DNA of 55,529 nucleotides from JAVBNA01 sp031551875 (GTDB lineage Bacteria > Bacillota > Clostridia > Oscillospirales > Acutalibacteraceae), in contig JAVBNA010000037.1 in assembly GCA_031551875.1 (NCBI GenBank), positions 1-55,529 of the forward strand, written 5' to 3'. Positions 50,466 through 55,529 of this stretch are shown here, one piece after another. The number at the start of each line of letters is the position of its first letter. Position 1 is the first letter of the stretch. The notes under the pieces were generated by a model. It searched no databases and was not told the DNA's origin. It worked only from the letters and a program-made list of their open reading frames with translations. The position numbers and the translations under genes were made by a program.

Positions 50466-51329
50466 ATGAATTGTCCCCACTGTTCCGCCCCCCTTATGGA
50501 TAACGCCAAATTTTGTATACGATGCGGCCGTCCGGTACAGACACCTGATGTGATACCGCCTGTTTCCGCCCCCCTCGTGCAGAGTGAGCCGATTGTCACG
50601 CCCCCGGCTCCCATTTCTGAAACCGTCTCTGCCCCTGTCACACAACCCGTTCCAGAGGCTTCATCCGCCCCACAGCCCCCGTCCTTTCTCTCTGAACCGG
50701 TTCCGGTCGCCGAGGACGGGCTGCATAAGGAATTCGGCGAGCTGATCACCCCGCGCAAGCGCCCGCGCGTCGGCATGGGCTATCTGACCGCCCTGATGAG
50801 TCTGGCCGCCCTGGCGGTTCTCTTTCTCCCCCTGTTTGCGGCACAGACGCTGTTCGGGATTGAAACCAACGGGTCGCTTTTTTCCGCGCTGACCATCCTG
50901 TTTCGAGCCGACATCGGAAACGTGCTTCAGTCGCTCCTGTCCTACACCGGCGTCACGCTCGTTCCCGGGCTGGATGCTAACAGCCTGATGCTCGTCGCAA
51001 AAATTGGACTTTCGATCCTGTTTGTGCTGCCCCTGCTCAACCTGGCTCTATCCTTCCTGACGCGGGGTAGCACCCGTTTTTATCTTATGCTGGTCACAAC
51101 ACTCCTGGGCGGCGCCCTATTTTCGGTCATGCGCACGGTCATTCAGTCCACGATCGAGCACATGGGGCGTGTCGCACAGGATCTTGTCCCCCAGAATATC
51201 CCGGCGGTCACCCTGTCCATCATTTTTTATTTTCTGACGCTGGTGTATGCATTTTTCGGCTGTGTCCGCAAAAAAGCACCGAAAAAGCAGACAGAGAATC
51301 TTGAAACCGCGCCGGCCCAGAAACAATAA
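50466..51329 (+). CDS. Zinc-ribbon membrane protein of unknown function
   Basis: 287 aa. An N-terminal zinc ribbon (CPHC near residue 3, CIRC near 17) is followed by a long Pro/Ser/Val linker (about 25-85) and four hydrophobic segments (about 100-120, 178-198, 205-230 and 250-275). GGAGG precedes ATG 50466. The family is a common but uncharacterised clostridial arrangement. Expressed alone from a strong promoter, ending at a GC hairpin. Confidence 0.8.
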   Translation: MNCPHCSAPLMDNAKFCIRCGRPVQTPDVIPPVSAPLVQSEPIVTPPAPISETVSAPVTQPVPEASSAPQPPSFLSEPVPVAEDGLHKEFGELITPRKRPRVGMGYLTALMSLAALAVLFLPLFAAQTLFGIETNGSLFSALTILFRADIGNVLQSLLSYTGVTLVPGLDANSLMLVAKIGLSILFVLPLLNLALSFLTRGSTRFYLMLVTTLLGGALFSVMRTVIQSTIEHMGRVAQDLVPQNIPAVTLSIIFYFLTLVYAFFGCVRKKAPKKQTENLETAPAQKQ

Positions 51330-51340
51330 GAAAAAAGAGA

Positions 51341-51370
51341 GCGGCGCACCGCTTGTGCACGGTGCGCCGC
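51341..51370 (+). terminator. GC-rich hairpin after the zinc-ribbon gene
   Basis: A perfect 11-bp stem 51341-51351 / 51360-51370, 11 nt past the stop. The T run after it is weak. Confidence 0.6.
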
Positions 51371-51465
51371 CTGTCTGTGTACGATGTTTCGCGTGGAACA
51401 AGACGGCGTTCGACGCCAGGCGACAAATCCCTCACATCCCATTAAAAAGTTTTTCTGAAATGCTG

Positions 51466-51494
51466 TTGCAAAGTGCGGAGCATTATATTATAAT
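51466..51494 (+). promoter_or_regulatory. SRP RNA promoter
   Basis: TTGCAA (51466-51471), 17 nt, TATAAT (51489-51494), about 7 nt before the inferred RNA 5' end. Confidence 0.75.
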
Positions 51495-51500
51495 AGTCCA

Positions 51501-51690
51501 GATAAGACAAGACAGAGATGACTTGTTTTCGGGCATGCGGGCGGACAGGCCCTGCACGGCAGTTCGCCGTGAACCATGTCAGGCGGGGAACCGAGCAGCA
51601 TTAAGCGGAATGTTCTGTGCGATGCAGCCAGTCTGTTCGTCCGTATGCCCGAGGGCGAGTTCCGTACAATACGGATTCTGTCTTGTTTTA
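51501..51690 (+). ncRNA. ffs: Signal recognition particle RNA (4.5S/6S-like scRNA)
   Basis: The helix 8 core is clear: GAACCATGTCAGG (from 51571), a GGAA tetraloop closed by CGG/CCG (51584-51593), then GAGCAGCATTAAG. The ends pair: ACAAGACAGA (51507-51516) with 51677-51686. The RNA binds Ffh and targets exported proteins to the membrane. It precedes dnaX, as in Bacillus. At about 190 nt it is longer than 4.5S RNA but shorter than the Bacillus 6S form; I cannot assign Alu-domain helices with confidence. Ends are estimates. With its promoter it fills the gap 51330-51744. Confidence 0.88.
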
Positions 51691-51744
51691 TTGTGGCAGA
51701 CCTTAAAAGGGTAAGTTGTAAACCGACCGGAAGGAGGGGCTCAT

Positions 51745-53304
51745 ATGTATCAGGTGTTGTACCGAAAATGGCGTCCAAAGACCTTTTCTGACGTTGTGGG
51801 ACAGCCGCAGGTCACAAAAACCCTCCTCAACGAGCTGACCTCCGGACGCATCGCCCACGCCTATCTCTTCACCGGCTCGCGCGGCACGGGAAAAACCTCC
51901 TGTGCGAAAATCCTCGCCAAGGCGGTCAACTGCACACAGCCCGTAGAGGGCAACCCCTGTAACACCTGCGCCGTTTGCACGGGCATTGACGCGGGAAGCA
52001 TGCTGGATGTCGTGGAGCTGGATGCGGCCAGCAACAACGGCGTGGACAACATCCGCGAGTTGTGCGAGGGCGCCAACTTCACCCCCGCCTCCGCCCGTTA
52101 CCGCGTGTACATCATTGACGAAGTGCACATGCTCTCCCCCGGCGCTTTCAATGCGCTGCTCAAAACGCTTGAGGAGCCGCCCGAGCATGTGATCTTTATT
52201 TTGGCCACGACTGAAATTCATAAACTGCCCGCCACAATTTTGTCCCGCTGTCAGCGGTTTGATTTTCGGCGGATCGCCGCCGGGGACATCGCCGATCGGC
52301 TGTTGTACATCTGTGCGCAGGAAGGCGCCTCGCTCGATCCTGACGCGGCGCTGTTGGTGGCGCGGCTAGCCGACGGCGGCATGCGCGACGCGCTGTCCAT
52401 TTTGGATCAGGCGCTCAGCCGGAGTGACCGCGTAACCGAAGAGACCATTGCAAACGTGACCGGTATCGCCGGACGTGGGCATCTGTTTTCACTGTGCGAA
52501 TGCATGGAGAAACGGCAGCCTGCTGAAGCGCTTGCCATCGTCAGTGCGTTGCACGACGCGTCCAAGGACATGGTGCGGCTGTGCGAGGAGCTTGTCTCCC
52601 TTTACCGCAACCTGCTGCTCATCCGCTGTACCGACTACCCCAAATCGCTGGTCGTGGCGTCCTCTTCTGAATATGAAGCGATGCACGCGCTCGCTCAGTC
52701 CGCCGGTCTTGACCGGATTATCTCTGTGCTCGACACCCTGCAAAGCGCACAGGAGCATATGCTGCGCGGCGGAAGCCGACGGGTGCAGATGGAAGTTTGC
52801 CTGCTGCGTTTGTGCTCGGATGAACTCTCCAACCCCTCCGCCGCTTTTGAGCAGCGTCTGGACACGCTGGAGCTGAAGCTTCAGTCAGGGACATTTACCT
52901 CGTCCGCACAGGTTCGAGCAAAGCCCGCGCGCGCGCCCTCCATACCGCCCGCCGAGGCGGTGGACGAGGCGCTGGTTGACGCGGCGGCGGTGCTGGACAG
53001 CTGGGCGGACATTGTTCAAAAGCTGTCGGTCTACTCCCCCACGCTCGCCTCCTTCCTGCACACATCCAAGGCATACCTCTCAGGCGACTATGTCCTGATT
53101 GACGCGCCCGACACGGCATTCAAACTGCTGCGCGAGTCAGCGCAAAAGGATCGTGTGCGCGACGCCATTCGCGAGGTCACAGGCAAAACCTACCGGCTCG
53201 GCCCCTATCGTAAGCCGGAAAAGGAAAAAGCGCCGGAGGACGACCCGGTTTCCAGGCTGATTGATTCGGCGCAGGCCGCCGGTGTGGATGTGGAAACCAA
53301 ATAA
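51745..53304 (+). CDS. dnaX: DNA polymerase III subunits gamma/tau
   Basis: A 519-aa clamp-loader ATPase. Walker A GSRGTGKTS (about 44-52), zinc-module Cys in CTQPVEGNPCNTCAVC, Walker B VYIIDEVHML, sensor 1 LATTEIHKLPATILSRCQRF and the arginine-finger SRC motif are all present. The C-terminal third is less conserved, like tau. Strong GGAGG before ATG 51745. Starts the dnaX-ybaB-recR operon behind SRP RNA. Confidence 0.97.
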   Translation: MYQVLYRKWRPKTFSDVVGQPQVTKTLLNELTSGRIAHAYLFTGSRGTGKTSCAKILAKAVNCTQPVEGNPCNTCAVCTGIDAGSMLDVVELDAASNNGVDNIRELCEGANFTPASARYRVYIIDEVHMLSPGAFNALLKTLEEPPEHVIFILATTEIHKLPATILSRCQRFDFRRIAAGDIADRLLYICAQEGASLDPDAALLVARLADGGMRDALSILDQALSRSDRVTEETIANVTGIAGRGHLFSLCECMEKRQPAEALAIVSALHDASKDMVRLCEELVSLYRNLLLIRCTDYPKSLVVASSSEYEAMHALAQSAGLDRIISVLDTLQSAQEHMLRGGSRRVQMEVCLLRLCSDELSNPSAAFEQRLDTLELKLQSGTFTSSAQVRAKPARAPSIPPAEAVDEALVDAAAVLDSWADIVQKLSVYSPTLASFLHTSKAYLSGDYVLIDAPDTAFKLLRESAQKDRVRDAIREVTGKTYRLGPYRKPEKEKAPEDDPVSRLIDSAQAAGVDVETK

Positions 53305-53354
53305 ACTGTTTAAACCCGTTTGGAAACTTATAAAATTCATTTGGAGGATTAGCT

Positions 53355-53705
53355 ATGAAAGCAAGATTACCACAGGGTGTGGGCGGCGGTGCGCCCAACA
53401 ATATGCAGGCCATCGCACGTCAGGCACAGAAAATGCAAGAGGAAATGGAAGCTGCCACAGCTGAGCTGGAGCAGAAGGAATATACGGCCGCTTCGGGCGG
53501 CGGCGCCGTCAACGTGACAGTGACCGGAAAAATGGAGGTCAAATCCATCGACATTAAGCCCGAGGTCGTTGACCCAGAGGACGTGGAAATGCTCTCCGAC
53601 CTGATCATCGCGGCGGTCAACGAGGCGCTCCGGGCGGCGGCGGACGAGAAAAGCGCCAGCATGGAATCGCTGTCCGGCGGCATGAACCTGCCCGGCTTCT
53701 TTTAA
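53355..53705 (+). CDS. YbaB/EbfC family nucleoid-associated protein
   Basis: A 116-aa small dimeric DNA-binding protein. It has the family core MQAIARQAQKMQEEMEAA, the GGGAVNVTVTGKMEVKSIDI strands and the acidic loop before LSDLIIAAVNEAL. It is almost always found between dnaX and recR, as here. Its stop codon touches the recR start. Confidence 0.95.
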   Translation: MKARLPQGVGGGAPNNMQAIARQAQKMQEEMEAATAELEQKEYTAASGGGAVNVTVTGKMEVKSIDIKPEVVDPEDVEMLSDLIIAAVNEALRAAADEKSASMESLSGGMNLPGFF

Positions 53706-54311
53706 ATGAGCACGTATAACACCCCCGCCTCTCTCTCCCGGCTGATTGACCAGTTTGAGCGCCTGCCCGGTATTGGACGAAAAACCGCTCAGCGCCTTGC
53801 CTTTTATGTGCTCGACCTGCCCAAGACCGATGCGGAGGCTTTCTCTCATGCCATTATAGAGGCGCACGAAAAGATCAAATACTGTTCGGTGTGCCAAAAC
53901 ATTTCGGACAGTGAGCTGTGCCCCATCTGTCAGAATACCGCCCGTAACCGCACGGTCATCTGTGTGGTGGAAAGCTCTCAGGACGTGATTGCTCTGGAGC
54001 GGACGCACGAGTTTGACGCGCTATACCATGTTCTGCACGGACTGATCTCCCCCCTGAACAACATTGGCCCCGAACAGCTCAGAATTCACGAGCTGCTCGA
54101 GCGTGTGAACAAAGGCGGTGTGGACGAGGTGATCATGGCAACCAACCCCACGCTGGAGGGCGACGCGACAGCCATGTACATTTCCAAGCTGATCAAACCG
54201 TTCGGCGTCAAGGTTACCCGGCTCGCCTATGGCATTCCCGTCGGAGGAAACCTGGAGTATGCCGATGAGGTAACCCTGCTGCGGGCGCTGGAGGGACGCA
54301 GTGAAATTTAA
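53706..54311 (+). CDS. recR: Recombination protein RecR
   Basis: A 201-aa recombination mediator acting with RecF/RecO to load RecA at gaps. It has a helix-hairpin-helix (LPGIGRKTAQRLAFYVL), a C4 zinc finger (CSVCQNISDSELCPIC), then a Toprim domain (VICVVESSQDVIALE, EVIMATNPTLEGDATA). Directly follows ybaB with no gap. Confidence 0.97.
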   Translation: MSTYNTPASLSRLIDQFERLPGIGRKTAQRLAFYVLDLPKTDAEAFSHAIIEAHEKIKYCSVCQNISDSELCPICQNTARNRTVICVVESSQDVIALERTHEFDALYHVLHGLISPLNNIGPEQLRIHELLERVNKGGVDEVIMATNPTLEGDATAMYISKLIKPFGVKVTRLAYGIPVGGNLEYADEVTLLRALEGRSEI

Positions 54312-54386
54312 CCGGCTCTTCTGACATTTTCCTGTGGCCTCCGCACGGTTTAAGTGATATAATGAAGGATACAAGGAGGTTTTTTT

Positions 54387-54851
54387 GTGGGTAAAGATTC
54401 TCTCAAGACCATCGCGCAAAACAAAAAAGCCTTCCATGATTACTTTGTCCTTGAAAGCATGGAGGCCGGAATTGAATTGTGCGGCACGGAGGTTAAGTCC
54501 ATCAGGGCTGGTCAAATCAACCTAAAGGATTCCTGGTGCTCGATCCAGAAGGGAGAGCTGCTGCTTAACGGTATGCACATCAGCCCGTACGAGCAGGGCA
54601 ACATCTTTAACCGGGATCCGGTACGGGTGCGCAGGCTTCTGATGCACAAGCGGGAAATTATGCGCCTGTTCGGGCATGTTAAACAGGACGGCTATGCCGT
54701 CATTCCCCTCTCCCTTTATCTCAAGGGTTCGCGCGTCAAGGTACAGCTTGGGCTGTGCAAGGGCAAAAAGCTCTATGACAAAAGGGAGGATGCAGCACGC
54801 AAGGATGCAAAGCGAGACATGCAGCGTGCAATGAAAGAAAAGAATCAATGA
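54387..54851 (+). CDS. smpB: SsrA-binding protein SmpB
   Basis: A 154-aa partner of tmRNA in rescue of stalled ribosomes. OB-fold blocks are NKKAFHDYFVLESMEAGIEL, GTEVKSIRAG, PYEQGNIFNRDPVR and RLLMHKREI; the basic tail KREDAARKDAKRD enters the mRNA channel. GTG 54387 follows AAGGAGG. A TATAAT-like -10 (54358-54363) suggests its own promoter, though no good -35 was found. ssrA lies 21 nt downstream. Confidence 0.96.
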   Translation: MGKDSLKTIAQNKKAFHDYFVLESMEAGIELCGTEVKSIRAGQINLKDSWCSIQKGELLLNGMHISPYEQGNIFNRDPVRVRRLLMHKREIMRLFGHVKQDGYAVIPLSLYLKGSRVKVQLGLCKGKKLYDKREDAARKDAKRDMQRAMKEKNQ

Positions 54852-54872
54852 TCCTCTCCCCTGCAATTTCAT

Positions 54873-55221
54873 GGGGGCGTAATGGTTTCGACGGGGACCG
54901 CAAGTCATGGTAAGCGAGTAGCGGCGTGGAACCGCTTTAAAATCCACAATTTTATAAATTAAACAACAACAATAAAGTTGCTTACGCGGCCTAATTAGGC
55001 TGCCGTCCTTCCCGTCACACCACGGGGCGGTTTTGGGCGTCGATTACGTGGTGAACGTGTATTTGTCAGTGTTTCGGGGCATTTCACGGATTAGAAACTA
55101 CCGTAACCGTTAGCCTGTCCTCCGGCGATCGGTGAGGGGAATCTTAAAAGAAGGACTTCACTCGGAGAACGCCATGGTAAGTGATTTTCGGACAGGGGTT
55201 CAACTCCCCTCGCCTCCACCA
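54873..55221 (+). ncRNA. ssrA: Transfer-messenger RNA
   Basis: 349 nt. The 5' end GGGGGCG (54873-54879) pairs with CGCCTCC (55211-55217) before the ACCA end. Conserved starts AATGGTTTCGACGGGGA and the T-arm GGTTCAACTCCCC are present. The tag frame ends VAYAA then TAA (54992-54994). Upstream in that frame, back to an in-frame stop, the codons encode NPQFYKLNNNNK, with no GCN before the end, so the resume codon is not the usual Ala. The 3' end adjoins an integrase fragment on the other strand. Confidence 0.95.
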
Positions 55222-55529
55222 CGTTCGCACCTGTCCCGCCAACGATTTGGCGGGACTTTTGCTTTGTTAGAGTCATTTTTATTATTTTATGTAAGCCGCC
55301 GTCTTCGGGCGGCTGATTTGCTGTTTGGGACGGTTTTAACAGGTTGCCGGGGATGTTGTTTAGCTCAATTTCAACATGTTCCGGGAAGACATTAATGCGT
55401 TTGACATAGAGATTGATGAGTTGCTTTTTCTGCGGAATAGTGCCGTTATCGTACATTTCCTGTGCATGGCGGAAAGCGGCGATGATTTCCTGCTCGTTTA
55501 GCTTATTGGCGATCAGATTATCCTCTTCG
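55091..55529 (-). CDS. Serine-type site-specific recombinase, C-terminal fragment (runs off window)
   Basis: Only the last ~145 codons are inside the window; the 5' end lies beyond base 55529. The visible part, with NEQEIIAAFRHAQEMYDNGT and KKQLINLYVKRINVFPEHVE, matches the C-terminal region of large serine recombinases (TnpX/Tn4451-like) after the coiled coil. From about base 55222 leftward the frame has no stop and runs antisense through 131 nt of ssrA, including VVEARGVEPLSE, a typical antisense product of a tRNA-like end. That tail is likely the result of insertion at ssrA. It probably marks one end of an integrated element. Strand, family and location are clear; completeness is not. Confidence 0.7.
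   Translation of the reverse strand, partial: EEDNLIANKLNEQEIIAAFRHAQEMYDNGTIPQKKQLINLYVKRINVFPEHVEIELNNIPGNLLKPSQTANQPPEDGGLHKIIKMTLTKQKSRQIVGGTGANVVEARGVEPLSENHLPWRSPSEVLLLRFPSPIAGGQANGYGSF
55233..55260 (+). terminator. ssrA terminator
   Basis: A perfect 10-bp stem 55233-55242 / 55247-55256 with a CGAT loop and TTTT after it, 11 nt past the tmRNA CCA end. Confidence 0.88.

Noticed and set aside
55294..55314. Terminator of the integrase gene
   Set aside because: A 7-bp GC hairpin lies inside the open frame but the following minus-strand sequence lacks a T run.
1..55529. CRISPR array, rRNA, tRNA, insertion sequence, toxin-antitoxin or phage-defence cluster
   Set aside because: None was found: no regularly spaced repeats, no transposase, and gaps are short and filled with promoters, terminators, a T-box, SRP RNA and tmRNA.

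Overview
This window comes from the chromosome of a Gram-positive, endospore-forming, probably anaerobic bacterium of class Clostridia. The GC-rich codon use and gene set suggest the Oscillospiraceae/Ruminococcaceae side. Evidence for this: a PolC-type replicase, a GerA/GerB/GerC germinant receptor, a CwlD-type cortex amidase, sigma-G-like promoters, a tryptophan T-box, HisZ with short HisG, acetate kinase, Na+-pumping decarboxylase subunits, and the SRP RNA-dnaX-ybaB-recR order known from Firmicutes. Nearly all of it is conserved backbone. No rRNA, tRNA, CRISPR array or insertion sequence was seen. The only clear mobile DNA is the C-terminal end of a serine-type integrase at the right edge, against the tmRNA gene.

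Layout. 0.15-1.3 kb: an iron-type DtxR regulator divergent from feoA, with two matching inverted repeats at the feoA promoter, then a hidden 49-codon Asn-rich gene with a sigma-G-like promoter. 1.3-5.8 kb: rsmD-coaD-coiled-coil gene, tmcAL, ackA, rpmE. 5.8-12.8 kb: a Xer-type recombinase whose consensus promoter is covered by a dif-like palindrome, an adaptor/permease pair without ATPase followed by a GME-fold-like gene, a small Cys protein, radA, cwlD and a small membrane protein. 12.8-19.1 kb: hisZGDCBAIE. 19.1-29.9 kb: pyrH-frr-uppS-cdsA-dxr-rseP-ispG-polC, which joins translation, isoprenoid/lipid synthesis, membrane proteolysis and replication. 30-35.7 kb: a zinc-ribbon/membrane/cyclophilin fusion, then a GntR-ABC ATPase-large permease operon. 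35.7-38.6 kb: hisH-hisF-glnA, so the glutamine-using step of histidine synthesis sits with glutamine synthetase, apart from the other his genes. 38.6-43.2 kb: decarboxylase gamma and beta subunits, a Trp T-box with trpB2, and an AraC regulator. 43.2-48.2 kb: the ger operon, divergent from a DUF421-DUF4363 pair. 48.2-51.4 kb: an orphan SecD-domain lipoprotein, a Wzz/BY-kinase fusion with a degenerate P-loop, and a zinc-ribbon membrane protein. 51.4-55.5 kb: SRP RNA, dnaX, ybaB, recR, smpB, ssrA and the integrase fragment.

No wholly new multi-gene system is obvious. The most interesting signals are small: the forespore-type Asn-rich gene, the dif-like palindrome on the xer promoter, the tmRNA whose tag frame lacks the usual Ala resume codon, the SecD-domain lipoprotein beside an apparently inactive polysaccharide kinase, and the cyclophilin fusion. 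All coordinates, motifs and spacings were read by eye; no database search or folding program was run.
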